Shown here: positions 34,801 to 48,000 of the stretch, one piece after another | Numbering within the stretch: position 1 is the stretch's first letter | Layout: each line of letters opens with the position of its first letter | Assembly: GCF_014356525.2 (NCBI RefSeq) | Contig: NC_052505.1 | Location: 47,971,770 to 48,035,769 of the forward strand | Source of the DNA: Nilaparvata lugens | Taxonomy: Eukaryota; Arthropoda; Insecta; Hemiptera; Delphacidae | DNA: 64,000 bases | Direction of reading: 5' to 3' | Program-made: the position numbers and the translations under genes | The notes under the pieces: model-generated | The model's input: the letters and a program-made list of their open reading frames with translations, nothing else | Database searches by the model: none | What the model was told of the DNA's origin: nothing

Positions 34801-35629
34801 TTATCAAATGAGTCCACAGAAAATTAACCTCTATCAATATATAAAACGAGTTGGACTGTCAATATTCTACATTATTCATCAGTAATAATCCCGTATTTTC
34901 TGGCTAGCTTTAAAGTATGGAGTTTTATTGATTTGGTTATTGACAACATATAATGTATATTTCGGAAATGTAATTAGGATGGATAATAAGAATAAAGCCG
35001 TGTCCACACTGAACAAATGTTCGACATACATATTTGTTAAAACAGTTTGGACAAATTTTATTATGTTTGACAAAAAATGTTTGCCCGTGACCAGTGTGGA
35101 CACGTCACCAAACACAATATTTGTAAGTGGGGAGAACAGGTTTTTATGTTTTACAGCAAACACTGAAAATGTTTGGAGAAACAGTAATTTTTTGTTTGAC
35201 AAACAATGATTGTCCAAACTTTTAAAAATGTTTGTCCCTGGGCCCCTCAACAAACACATTTGCCGAACATGTAAGTCGAACATTTGTTCAGTGTGGACAC
35301 GGCTTAAGGGTCAGTCAAAAATAAAGGCGAACAAGGTATCTGTAGATAATAGCTACAATCGACTTATTGGTTTTAACCATATAGGCAAAAAGATTATGGT
35401 CAACTGCCAGGTATGACTGATACACAGATTTATACAAATATATTTATGTTTCTGGGTTCCTTCCAAGAAATAATTTAGTAAATCTTTGCAGTTATTATAC
35501 AAGTACTTCAACTCATCAATATGTATATAGTATTATTAGTAATTATCTGTATGTAATATCAGTTTACTTTTACAGATAGTGAAAGGCACATACTCCTACT
35601 TCAACATTTACAAAAGTTTGAAGAAATGA
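31046..35629 (+). CDS. Insect odorant receptor (7tm_6 family), 5 exons, 416 residues
   Basis: A predicted olfactory receptor subunit that would act with the co-receptor Orco as a ligand-gated cation channel in sensory-neuron dendrites. Exons: 31046-31836, 32276-32375, 33357-33458, 34592-34795 and 35576-35629; every junction is GT/AG and the phases join without a stop. The length of 416 residues is normal for the family. Several hydrophobic helices are visible (IVSGIYLILTVSLQLNLML, YCLLVVVCGLLPYL, LIVQTFLLVWYCVFLYYW, YAIQLCLFLIFVIE, SIILSLVFFISV). The diagnostic C-terminus has KALWMCSWTDKP, a basic/hydrophobic stretch, and VKGTYSYFNIYKSLKK as a separate last exon. The family assignment is firm; ligand and subfamily are unknown. 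Confidence 0.9.
32276..32375 (+). CDS. Odorant receptor exon 2
   Basis: Preceded by TCTCTTTACAG and followed by GTAAGT. Encodes MGFFNINLKNLVVFLMNVYA and the next transmembrane segment (IQLCLFLIFVIE). It completes the split codon from exon 1 as Ser and ends in phase 0. Confidence 0.88.
33357..33458 (+). CDS. Odorant receptor exon 3
   Basis: Preceded by TGTTTCAG and followed by GTAATA. Encodes LSDIFSKVRYLL and a hydrophobic segment SIILSLVFFISV, then DGEKVTSE. 102 nt, phase 0 to phase 0. Confidence 0.85.
34592..34795 (+). CDS. Odorant receptor exon 4
   Basis: Preceded by TTATTCCTAG and followed by GTAATT. 68 codons including EKLRKALWMCSWTDKPNWF and KIRPFTLYSLDLTCFTQ, the conserved pre-TM7 and TM7 region of 7tm_6 receptors. 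Phase 0 throughout. Confidence 0.9.
34996..35304. mobile_element. Harbinger-like MITE in odorant-receptor intron 4
   Basis: A 309-bp element with inverted ends AGCCGTGTCCACACTGAACA and an identical 3-bp duplication TAA on both sides (34993-34995, 35305-35307). The arms stay complementary well past the ends. TWA duplications point to the PIF/Harbinger group. It has no transposase and is spliced out with the intron. Confidence 0.85.
35576..35629 (+). CDS. Odorant receptor exon 5 (C-terminus)
   Basis: Preceded by CTTTTACAG. Encodes IVKGTYSYFNIYKSLKK and stop. The TYSYF block after a phase-0 intron is a hallmark of insect OR gene ends. Confidence 0.92.
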   Translation: MVKGTYSYFNIYKSLKK

Positions 35630-35662
35630 TGAGTGGACAGTTACTATACTCTTAAATGATTC

Positions 35663-35668
35663 AATAAA
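35663..35668 (+). promoter_or_regulatory. Poly(A) signal of the odorant receptor
   Basis: AATAAA 34 bases after the stop codon, in the orientation of the receptor gene. Confidence 0.75.
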
Positions 35669-35873
35669 AACCAATATATTTGTGAATGATAACCATTATG
35701 ACAACGATACTTCCTCAAGTTTGAAAATAAACATATAAAGAAAGGATTTGTGTAAATTTATTAATTCAATATTTTTTTAGTCTATGCTGTTATCACAGTC
35801 AACAATCCTTTCAGTCTCGTATTATTCCTGGGTTTCAAGAAAGAATGGCAATGTTTATATTAAGAAATACATT

Positions 35874-35879
35874 TTTATT
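35874..35879 (-). promoter_or_regulatory. Poly(A) signal of the CFAP57-like gene
   Basis: AATAAA on the - strand about 73 bases after the CFAP57-like stop codon. With the signal at 35663 it shows that the two genes end tail to tail with about 200 bp between signals. Confidence 0.7.
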
Positions 35880-35951
35880 TGAGAATACATGAATAGTTTG
35901 GATTTATGAATTGATGCATCAGAACAGTACATACTTGGAAATGTTGATGCC

Positions 35952-36077
35952 TTATTCCAATTCATCTTGCTCCTCTTCATCACTCGAACTGGAAGTTGAA
36001 GAATAAATTGCTCCAGCAAAAGCTTCTTCATAACAGTTGATTTCCTGTTTGAGTAGGTTTATTTTCTTGATGTATTT
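35952..36077 (-). CDS. CFAP57-like last exon o
   Basis: Acceptor TTTGTTACAG. Encodes KYIKKINLLKQEINCYEEAF then a serine and acidic tail ending EEEQDELE and stop. The helical start fits the end of the coiled coil; the tail is not conserved with vertebrates. Assigned because phase, strand and poly(A) signal fit. Confidence 0.82.
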   Translation of the reverse strand, partial: KYIKKINLLKQEINCYEEAFAGAIYSSTSSSSDEEEQDELE

Positions 36078-39000
36078 CTGTAACAAATTTTCATTCATTA
36101 GTCAGGGAAACAATGGTTAGCTTGAGAAACAATGGATGAACCACCATAACCAATGAATAAAAAATATTTGAAAAAGCATAGATACAATGATTGTTATATA
36201 TTTTAATAATAAATTATTCATCGAGATCGGGAAAAATGCTTTAGGTGCCACTATAAAATGAATCTTGTGTTTTATACAGTTGATCATGATATTGCAAAAT
36301 CAAATGTCAACATGTTTGAAATATCAGCGATGATTTGCATTGCAGTTCGTACCAGTAGGGCTACTCTCCATGTCATTTCTCAGCACATGACTTGAATCAA
36401 GTTCTAAGGAACATTCAAGACATTACAGTTAGTAAACTGTAGGCAATAGCTTCAGACTTGTGCGTGAATCATGAGATGGATTATGAAGACAAAACTTGTA
36501 TGAAAGCTTCAATTCAAACATTTTCTCAGACTACAACTTGCCTCATTATCAATTACAATATTGTCAAAATGATATTTTTGATATCATCAAAATAATAAAA
36601 TTCAAAAATAGACTATATCCTTTCCGAACATCAAAACCAATTTATAGAGCCAGCCAGATTCACATGTGCACAAGAACAATTATTGTACATATGTGTCAAG
36701 ACAGATTCACAACAGCACAAGAATAACTGTCCAATTAAACATACATTTACTTGAAAACAACTTGAATTTACTTGAAAATTGTAATATCTAGTTGGAAAAA
36801 TAGTTCTATTACACAATGCGTTAACAAATAAACTCCAAGTCAGCCTCACATTGTTTAAAATTGCGCGAATGGTCATTAATACCTAGAATTAAATCTCTAA
36901 TAACTTCTTGAGAGAGTAATTCGATCACTTAATCTGTCAAAATATTAGGAAAAGTTTTCCTTCAAACCTTGTTCTGATAACGTGTTGAATGAATAGCTCA
37001 GATAAACAATGAGTCAATACACTATTGGAAACAACCCACTTCCAAGTCAGCCTTACATGTGTGAGAATGATCAGTACCGTAATGGAATGACATTTTAATC
37101 TCTGATAATTTACTGTAATCTCTGGTTTGAAAGTTTACTGTATCCTATTATATTAAGCGAGCGATTTCTGTATTTTTATATCTGGTTACTTATTTATTTA
37201 TATTATTATATCTGATTATTTATTTTCATTGGATCTCGAAAACGGTTCTAACGATTTTCACGAAATTTGGAACATAGTAGGTTTATGATATAAAAATTCG
37301 ATTGCAAAAGGTCTCATCCTTGGGAAAACTCGCTGAACGACATTAAAAGGATAATTCATCCTTGGCTGAAACTGTTGAGACTTTAAAAAAGTGAGTGAGC
37401 GAGTGAGTATTTGAAAAATCAAAATATCGCGCATCCCCGAAATTCATAAGATGACATATAGCCAGCTGTGAAATATAAACACGATCATTTTAGAGAATTG
37501 TGTTCTGGGAAAACTCGCTTGAAGGTTACCTTCAAGGTTTCAAGTATTTTGACATATTGAGGTAAAGATGGTTTAGCCATGAGAAAATGGTTCGCTACCT
37601 TCATGTCGCTGCTGCAAGATGGCCTTTTTCTTGTGACTACCATTCTATCTCAATATGTCAACACTTGAAAATAAATTACCTTCAAACCTTGCTTGTTGAA
37701 GTACAAAAAGTTTCAACAAACTGAAAAACAAGTCAACTTCAATCCTTATTATCTCTATTACATAGCTTCTTAAAAGCACAAGAATAACTTCCTAACTCAA
37801 TCATATAGGGTCCGCCACGGGAAACGGATGTTTTTCGAATGAACAACACTCCTCTATTTTAAAGTTTAAAAGATTATTCATTTGCAGAAATATGTTTCTT
37901 AGAACATGCAATTTGACTAACCTATGTACGAAAAATGTTGTCATTAAGATGGTGGAAATTTTCACATTGACAAATGTAGAGACGCTCTCTGAAGTTTGCT
38001 TCCACTCTCTCCAATAGTTGACGATCGATCTGAGCGACTTTCTGCTCTATAGCTTGTCGCAGTAGGCCCAACGTACGATGATTGTTTTCATACACAACAT
38101 ACTTTAGAAATCCCCACAAGAGAAACCACACATCAAATGTACTGGGGAGCCAATGCAGATCACCGAAACTAGAGATAATGAATATAGTGAATATATTAGT
38201 GAATATAGCCTGTCTTACACATTCCATGTTCTCCGGAGTTCAAACTGTGCTACGTGGTCCTGCCTTTTCATTTAATCACCTCCACTACGGAGGGCACTAT
38301 CATCCTTATGGTGTTTCGGCTCGGAATTTCACCATGCCGGGGAACGTTAAACCTTCGACAAAAGAGGAGTTTAACTTCCGCAACTGATTCACCACTCCGC
38401 ACAAAACTGTCATACACGAAAACGCGATGCTCCACGTTGCAGAGAGGTATGATGGCAACTGAACAATTCTCTTCTTGTAGTGCGCTGTCCGTTTCGGACG
38501 TTGGCGAACAGCAGGACAAGTCTGACTCTCCTGACAAGCTGAACAATAACGAGCATAAATTGCAAGTTCAGACGATTGAATCCCCCCTTCAACTCCTACC
38601 GCATGCGTAATATCAATTAAAAAAAACGCCCGTTTCCCGTGACGGATCCTGTACTCTTGATTTGAAACAACCTGTCTTCAAATTTTGTGATTTAAATTGA
38701 TCATTTGCGACCTGAAAACTCTGACACCAGACCTGAGCCAGCCAGGTCACTCGATATTATTTTCACCTTGTTGTAACAGAGAAATAGCTCTTTTATGATA
38801 TGCGTCAAGATAATAACTGACCTGCAAGTCAGCCTGACAGTGCTTGTGGATGGTTGCATGGTGAGCGATGGCCGCAGTGAGCGTGGCACTGGCCTGGCTG
38901 GGTGGCATGGCAGCCTCGTCAAGGCCCAACAGGCAGTCAAGGTCACGCGCCTCCTGTCTCGACACGGCCACCTCCACGCGAAGGTCATCCATCTCATTCA

Positions 39001-42000
39001 TCAGGCTCATGTTGCTCTGCAAAACAATCCAACACTATCACACAATCACTTCCAAAACATGCTTCATCTATAGTGAGGTTTGCTTCATACTGTCACCATT
39101 GGTTGAATGGGAATCTGATTCATTATCAAATCATATCAAATTTATTCTCTAAAAAATCATACAAAATATTTACAAAAATATAGAACGACAAGTTACAAGT
39201 GAACAAGATACTACTCACAGAAATGACAGTAGGTTACTGGTTTTGTCCGCGAATAGGAGTTAGATATAAAGTGCTATAAGTAAGACTACGGTATATGAAA
39301 ATATACATTGAAATTGTCAACCACTTTTTCCATAAAAAGTCGTTGACAATTTTAATTTGTGTTTTCATTATGGAAAATTACCACATCACTCACAACACAA
39401 CTGTAAGATTACGTTATATATTCGAATTAACATTTAATATAGATAAAGATGTAGTAGAAGGAGTTAGAAAAGTAAGTATGATGTAATGAAGACATGTAAT
39501 GTTTATGATGATATTATTGGTGTTACAGAAGTAATATATCAATTTATTAAATCACACAGAATAACACAACTTCTAGAGAAGTACCACAAACAGCCCAAAA
39601 TTGTGTATCCACCTATATAATCAGACTCGTGTTGTTCTGCAAAACAATCGAACGATCAGAAATAGTCTATGAGAAATCACTTCTGGTACATAGTTTCCTC
39701 TGACAAAAACTTGTAGCACTACAACTATATCATCAGGCTTTAAATTAATAAGTTATGTCTATGCTGAGTGCTTTGTTGCAATTAATAGCTGCGAATATGA
39801 ATTTGCTTCTAGAGATTCAGGATGAAATGATTCGGGATTAAAATTGCTCTAGTTTGATGCAATATAATGAATTGGTCCTGGATTAAATCGCGGCGGTTTG
39901 TGGTGTGGGAATTTCGTATCGCGTTTATCATGAAAAATTTCATCCCAACAAGATTTTGTACAAGCTCCAACTGAAACATTCAACATGGGTATTCAGTAAG
40001 AAAATTATTTGGAAAGGAGTGGAAAGTTTGGAAATGTAATATTTTGTAGTTCAGAATATCTTCATTTAAAAATTCAATTGAGCCAATACTTACAGATCTA
40101 TTATGTCGCAGCATTTTCAAAATAAGCAAGGAAGACTGAATGAATGTGCAATTACTTTTAGGTTCATAGTAGTTGAAATAAAGGATAACTACGGTACCTT
40201 GATGAGAGCCACGTTGGTTTCATAGTCTTCATTGTCAGAAGCCTTGTAGATGAGGGACTTGATGTTACCGGCCGCCTTCTGCAGATACTTCATCTGTCGC
40301 TCAAACTCAAGGTCGGCTTCTTTGTCGTGGCCCCGGCCTAGCTCCAGGTCAACCGCACGGTTGTAACGTTCATACAGTTTCTGCGACAAAACAAGATATT
40401 GCAATTTGACATTTGAAGATGAACCGATCAATGGATCTAACATGCTTCAAGATCTAGTCTCATCAACAACACAGGAAGATGAGACTATCAGCATACCCCA
40501 GGAGGAAACATTTAAAACACTAGAAAAAATACAGCACTCTCAATCCAACTGATCATGCTTGAGATATTATGTAAGACGGGATTCATACCCCTCTAGCACT
40601 CAAGAAGAAGAAGATGTGACATAAACTTCCATTCGTCTAATAAATCCATTCACCACTATCAATCTCAATGCACTTACTATCTTTTAATTTAATCTAGTTG
40701 GTCTGTTTATAAATTAATGACCTAGTATTAGAATATAATGATGGATTCGTGCAATCAACCACAATTGAATGAGAATGAAATTTAATCTCCTTTCACATAA
40801 CAAATTTTTTTACAAAAATAATCTCTCTCTTAGAATTGAACTGGCAGCAATTGTGTAGCGGCGCTGCCAGTGTCATGAATCTTAGTTACATAATTGAATA
40901 CTATATATAGTCTGTGTAAAATAAGTTAAGACTTGGCCCCCTATCCAAAGAAATTACAGGGTTGCCAAATCGTGAAAAATTGCAACTTTCTCAAATTTCC
41001 AATTCAACGTCAAAACTGGATGTAGAATATCATCCCCGATATCCTAGTAGTGCTAAAATAAAAAGGAGACATTATCTCCGTTAATTTGATATAAAATGAT
41101 TACGCATTACGACGCCCCATGATTCTCAGAGAAGTGATATTCAGAAGAAAAACAAATCTTCGCGATATTTCCAATTTTATCATGAAAGTTAAATTTCCAT
41201 TAATCCTTCAACCTTCAACTCTGGAACTTTTTTAGCACTACTAGGATATCGGGGATGATATTGTACATCCAATTCTGACGTTGATTCGGAAATTTGAGAA
41301 AGTTGCAATTTTACACGATTTGGCAACCCTGTAATTTCTTCGGATGGAGGGCCAAGTCTCAACTCATTTTACACAGACTATAGTTGCTATTTTAAAAACT
41401 TAAGCAAAGTATAATACGGCCTTTGCGGTACAAGTGTATATTCATGTGTAAAACAATGATAAAACATGATTTAGAAAAACAAAAGCCAAGTTATAAAGTT
41501 TGATAATAATGAAATAATACTATATTGATTAAGTATGAGTTAAGGTAAACAATGTAAATAATTAATTACAAAAAAATTAGAAATTGACCGAAACATACAT
41601 AAATTTTATTGTAGCTGAGTTATGTGATAGGTTCTCAGGAGAGAATTAAAAAAGATATCTATTTCTTGGTTCTGAAATAGTCAGTCTTTTACTATGGATG
41701 AAAATTCTTTCAAAGTTCTACTTCTTCTACCAGCATGTGGGATAGTGTTGAGAAGCTTTAGAAACAATTTGTTGTGGTGTACCAATACTGATGCCTTCTG
41801 CTAGCGAATGATGATTGTATTGTTAAATTTAACACAACAGGACAGGGAAGGAAAGAATACCATATACATATAATTTGAAACGTAGTTCTCAACCGATAAT
41901 AGCATGACAAGAGAAAACTATTTAACTGAATTATTAGGCTATAAGCAATGAGTTTCTATTAAAAGAAAGGAGGTGACATTATCGCTTGCTGTAGGCCTAC

Positions 42001-45000
42001 TCACCTTCATTTCTTCCTTGAGCTTGGTTGGGTGCTGAATAAGCCTCGACGCTGCCGCCATGTCGGTCGAGAGATGTTTCAGCAATGTGCGAATATCTTT
42101 GCCGAAAGCTATTTCGTCGTTGAGAGAGCGGGTTCTGTTCTCCAAAATGCCTTCCAACTCGTTGCCTTGTGATTTCAGCACTGCGTTCATATTCTGCATG
42201 TCTTCCATTTCAGATTCTAGCTACAAAGAAAATTGGTGGAAAAATATTAATGACAACAAAATAATAACCTATTTCCAATGTAAGTTTTTAAAATAGATAT
42301 GCTTTCCATGTTATTTGAATGGAGTTACTTTTACTCCCTAGGGAGTTTATCTGGTTTTTAGTACCGAGGGCGAAGAAGTGACACTTTAGTATTATATTTC
42401 AGGGAGTAGGTAAATTAAGTATTTCAGACAGTAGGTGAAGGAAAAATTATTTGTAAAGCAGAAAGTCATTGCAAGAGATTGTTTTTCAGTTTTTCTATAT
42501 ACAAAGGTATATTGATACTGGGCATCGGAAGAAATTCGGTAATAAATAAGTTAATTCAACTCCACAAATTGAAATGTGGCTATGATAAAGCCCACTAACC
42601 TTGGCTATTACATCCTTTAGTGACTCAATTCTTTTATCGGATGGTTCAAGGGTGTCTTGGAGTTCACTGATTTTGGCACTGAGAACAGTTCTGTACTTTT
42701 CAAGCAAGTCATTCGTACCCTTAACTTCTAGAATCCTGCCCTCTTTATCACGCACTGAGTTGTCTTTTATCGCAATTTCTTTGTGGAGTTGTAATCTTTT
42801 CTTCTCCATTTTTTCTATTACAGAATTCAGTTGCAATAACTCATTTTGCAAGGTGAACACTTGATACTTCAGCTCCTCTATGTCCTTATGAGCTCTGCAA
42901 AGTAATCAACAATAGAATTTATGAAATTCAATAGAATCATAAAATATGATTCCATTATATTCCTTTCCATTATGTTTTTCATAATATACCTTCATAAGAG
43001 CATTACCTCTACAACATCTTTTTGTATATAAAGTCTTAAAGCTATTCTATGTCAGAGCTGGCAATACTGGTAAAGAGAATTTATATTACAGTACAAGAAG
43101 AATCACACAAAGAATGTTTCGTTTACCAAAAGTCAATAAATCAATTTTCGAACAATCGTTCCAATATGTAGCACCAAAATACTTCAATCAATTACCATAC
43201 GAAATCAAATCATCTGAAAATATTAAGTACTTTTTAAAACTTTTAAGAGCTTGGCTAATGTCTTTCCAAGAATTAGTTTTTCTTGACGCAACACTGACAT
43301 AAGTATGAATATGTTTATAAAGAAGCAGATACTAATAATATACAGATTGAACATTATATACATTTTTTTCTCTTTTCGATAATTAGAATCGTGAATAACA
43401 CATGTGAGAAATATAATCGTAGAATAGTAATGGTTTTTTAATACATTCATATAAAATAATAATGAGACTGTAGCCTATATTTTTTGAATATTCAAGATAA
43501 ATTGTACTGGTTGTATATTTTTGTTCACATTGGTTTGCAGACGTCACGGAGTGCAAGAGATTCTTAATTAATGCTGGACTGAAAAATCAATGGATTTTAT
43601 TTTGTATAATTTAAAATCAAGTTATAACCATTATGTAATTAGATGCATATTATGCGTATTATATACGATGCATAACATGAAAAATAAAATTGAATTGAAT
43701 TGAATAATTTTTTAGTAATGATGATTATTTTTATTTTTTCTGTAAGTTGACCACGAATACTGGTTAGAGTGGTCAACTTAGTTCCTACTTTTTTAAATTG
43801 TAATTTGCTATTTTTTTGTGAAAGGAATCAATAAACTTCATTTCATTTCAATAGCAGACACACTACACAAGTTTGATTTGTATTTTGAGCTATCCATCAT
43901 TAAATATAATGATCGCATTGTATTCGATCAGGCCTGAGTAGGGTAGAAAAAATTATGTCATTCTAAACTGGAACACCTTATTATTATAAAGCAATAAATT
44001 ATCTGTGATATCAATCACAATTTTAAAGAAACGAGATATAATAGCAAACGATAAGTGATAAAGAGCATTTTTTTCATGAGCTACGTATATCCATTGGCAC
44101 AATTGATATAAATGAAAAAATACAATAATTAATTGAATTAACACACACAAGTACAATTCATAAATAAATCAATCCTAGAGGATGACAGTGTATGTTCAAT
44201 GAAAATTTGAAACGTTTTCTGTCAATTCTTATATGAGTTAAATGCACTGCGAATCTAATAAATTGAATATTCATCAACGAATATTCTCTACATAATTAAA
44301 TCTCTCCACAAGGTTACTTTCTTATACAATATATTTCCATTCTATTCAATCAATTTTTCGACCAATCATATATTTCATTGAATCAAAGCTACTATTTTCA
44401 ATAATACTCACGTCAATATTTTTTTCTTCATAACACCAGTTTCACCTCTCAAACGAATATTGAGGTCGCGCTCACCGTTCAGATAATCCTCATATTTGTT
44501 GTTCAGTTCGACTATCTCCTTGTCCGAATCTTTCTCCATCTGCAGTTTGATCACTTCATGCTCATAGTCATTTTTCTCCATCGCCTCAATCATCTACGAC
44601 GAAAAACAAACAACCCAGACAGGAACAATTATTATACAGAGTGTCCCACCAAGGTTGTAACAGCCGTTGACCATAGATTCTTCACAACATTTCTGACAAG
44701 AAATGTTCAGTAAACTTTTTTCCTATCGAACTTAGTTTTCGAGATATATAGATTTTTCGATATTTTCAGAATATGCCTACTTCCGGTCATTAAATACTCA
44801 ATAACTCGAAAACTACTGGTCGAATTTCAATTTAAAGGGTATTGTTGGAAAGAGAAAAACATTTCAAACAAGATTGATATAATTTTATCTGTTGTTAGAT
44901 ATTTTGTAGTTTTTTATTAGGTTTTTTTAACTTGAAATAATGTTATTCTTTAGCTTTTGAATGAGTATGAATTTGAAAAGGTAAGTTCCATGATAAAGTG

Positions 45001-48000
45001 TTCAAAATTGCTAATATCTGGAATGAACACCTTCAAAATGATGAGGAAATTCACAAACAGCATGCATCAAGTGGTGATCTTAAGGGTGAAATCACCTGAT
45101 TTCTCTCTGACAATATCCACAAGTTTTAATCAACATTTTAACATGATATGTCTTTTTTAATAACTTGCATTTTTCCTGTACCATAAATCCTGAATAACAT
45201 AACAAGAAGTAGTGTATGTTTCAGCCTATTTCCAGTATAGTTTTCAGTGTGCTTTCCAGTTAATTGGCATAATTGATATGTATCAACTTTGGCTAGTAGA
45301 GAAGTGTTCGCGTTTATTATCATGAAATTAACCTTGTTTGAGTATTTGAGCATGTTATTGGTGTATGGAGAGTGTGGATGCAATAAAAGAGAGGCAAAGA
45401 GAGTATACAGAAGACGTTTTTCTGACCGAAAACACCCATCTCATAACACGTTTTTAAGATTGACAGATGTCAAGATGGTAAGGGCCTAGGATCAATTTCA
45501 AGGTACGAGAGACCCATCTAAATTTCTGAAGCTTTTGAGAATATTATTTTAAAGTATTTCGAGCAGAATCCTCGTTCCAGCATCCGGCGGGCAGCTAAGA
45601 TGTTGGATGTTTCAAGAATGATAGTTCCAAAAAATATTGAAGAAGAATAACTTTCGACCATTCTATGATACCCCAGTTCAAGAGTTGAATGAACCTGATA
45701 CTGTTTCTTGGATGCATTTTTGCCTTTGGATCTTAGCAAAAGATTGTGTTTCAAACATTTTATCGACAGATCACAGATAAAAGTACGTTCACATGAACTG
45801 ATGCTGTAAATTTCCACAATAAACATACATGGACCTTTCATTTTCCCTGCAAGAATAAATGGTGAAATTATTATGGACTTTCTGGTCAATGAGCTTCACG
45901 AATTGATGGAAGATGTGCCTCTCAACTTGAGGCAGATTATGTGGCTCCAGTTGGATGGCTGCCTCCCTCATTATGCTAGAAACGTCCGTGGGTAGCTTGA
46001 TAACAATTACGCTGGCCGGTGGATTGGCCGAGGTGGACCCGTAAGTTGGCCACCACGCACACCTGATCTTACTCCAATAGACTTCTACTTTTGGGGGGTT
46101 GTGAAAAGTAATGTTTATAGAGAACCTGTAGAGACACTCCAATAGACTTCTACTTTTGGGGGGTTGTGAAAAGTAATGTTTATAGAGAACCTGTAGAGAC
46201 CAGGGAGGAACTGATTCTCAGAATTCGATTGGCGTTTAAAGTAATGAAGACATGGCCCAACGAAGTGAGACGGCAACTCGAAGCTTCATGAACGGCAACA
46301 GAAGTTGCATAAACATAAATATGGAGGCTATTTTGAATTCCTTTAAGCAGTGAGCATGATATGTAACTTGATTACCATCTGAATGATTCCCATCAGTTTT
46401 TTTAATTGTGTTATTCAACTACTTTGAATTATAATTCTATTTAAATAAATTTTGTTGGATCTTGTAAAAGTGTATGATTAATATTTTAAATAGCATTTAG
46501 GCTATAGAAAATAATGCAATAATCAGGTGATTTCACCCTTAAGATCACCTCTTGATGCATGCTGTTTGTGAATTTCCTCATTTTGAAGGTGTTCATTCCA
46601 GATATTAGCAGTTTTGAATACTTTATCATGGAACTCAACCTTTTCGAATTTATACTCATTCGAAAGCTTATGAAATGGAGAAGTTATTGAAATATTGAAA
46701 CCACTATAATTACCCGGAGAAAATCGCTTTGAAATTTGACTTTGAATTATTAAAGAATAGCATTATTTCAAGTTTAAGCCCTAATAAAAAACTACAAAAT
46801 ATCTAACAACAGATAAAATTATATCAATCTTGTTTGAAATGTTTTTCTCTTTTCAACAATACCCTTGAAATTCGACCAGTAGTTTTCGAGTTATTGAGAA
46901 CTTAATAACCAGAAGTGGATATATTCTGAAAATATCGAAAAATCGTTATATCTCGAAAACTAAGGTCGATAGGAGAAAAGTTTACTGTCAACATTTTTTG
47001 TCAGAAATGTCGAGTAGAATCTATGGTCAACGGCTGTTACAACCTTGGTGGGACACTCTGTATAATAGATGCATATTTGTCATTCTTTCCACTATCAAAT
47101 TTATGGTTGAGATTTTTAGGGAATCTCCTATTATTTTCTTATAAGTGATTTCTTATAAGTGGTAATTTTGCTACTACTCTTGATTTCGTTTTCAGGGCAA
47201 CTATACTGATTATTGTAAAAATATACAGTTTGGTGTTCTTGGAGACCGGTATCTTTCATAAATCTATTTTTTCTAAATTAGCTCTAATTATTCAAATACA
47301 TCTTACATAGTTTTCATGATTTCCCGACCTTTTTTATTTGCATTCGTTTTTCATCCAACTTCTTCTCATAACTGGTCGAAATCTCTTCTAGAGCCAGCCG
47401 TTTTGATTCAAGCAGATCTTCGTAATTTCTGCAAACGATTCATAGGGAACTTTAATAATTCAAACTACTTCTTATTCAAAATTAGCTACTCAATAGTTAC
47501 CTCCAACTCTAGTACTACAGTATTGAACAGAACTACAATTTAATATCAACGGTCAATAATAGCGATTCAATCAAATTGATCAATAAGTAAAGTGATTGGA
47601 GTGAATCATAGTCACTAATGAAGGCCGGGATCTACTTCACGGTCAACATAATATATGTTTTCTACACACGAAAACGGTTAAGAGAAGCTCACTCAAATTA
47701 AGCAAGAATATGACTTTGATTTGGGAATATAATCTTAATAATTAACACTCAATTTTGCGTACCAACAATTATTCAGCACCATATTGAAATTATTTTCTCT
47801 TTTTCTTTGTATATAACACTATTCTTTCAATTCAATTTGACTTGAAATTAATTCAATTGAAAATATCCACTTTACTTCAATTATTATTCTGTACAGAAAA
47901 ACTATTTACAGTCTAGACATACGTTTCTAAAAACTAATGTAATATATATTACAGTACTTGTTGCACTTCTGTTGCGTTGATTCAAATAAGCCTTCAAGCT

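Noticed and set aside
37922..38227. - strand frame of 101 codons as a host gene
   Set aside because: It reads as a transposase C-terminus inside a TIR-bounded element.
38254..38610. + strand frame of 118 codons
   Set aside because: It is antisense to the transposase N-terminal fragment on the - strand and has no independent support.
38795..39183. Three overlapping + strand frames of about 90 codons
   Set aside because: They are antisense shadows of CFAP57-like exon n.
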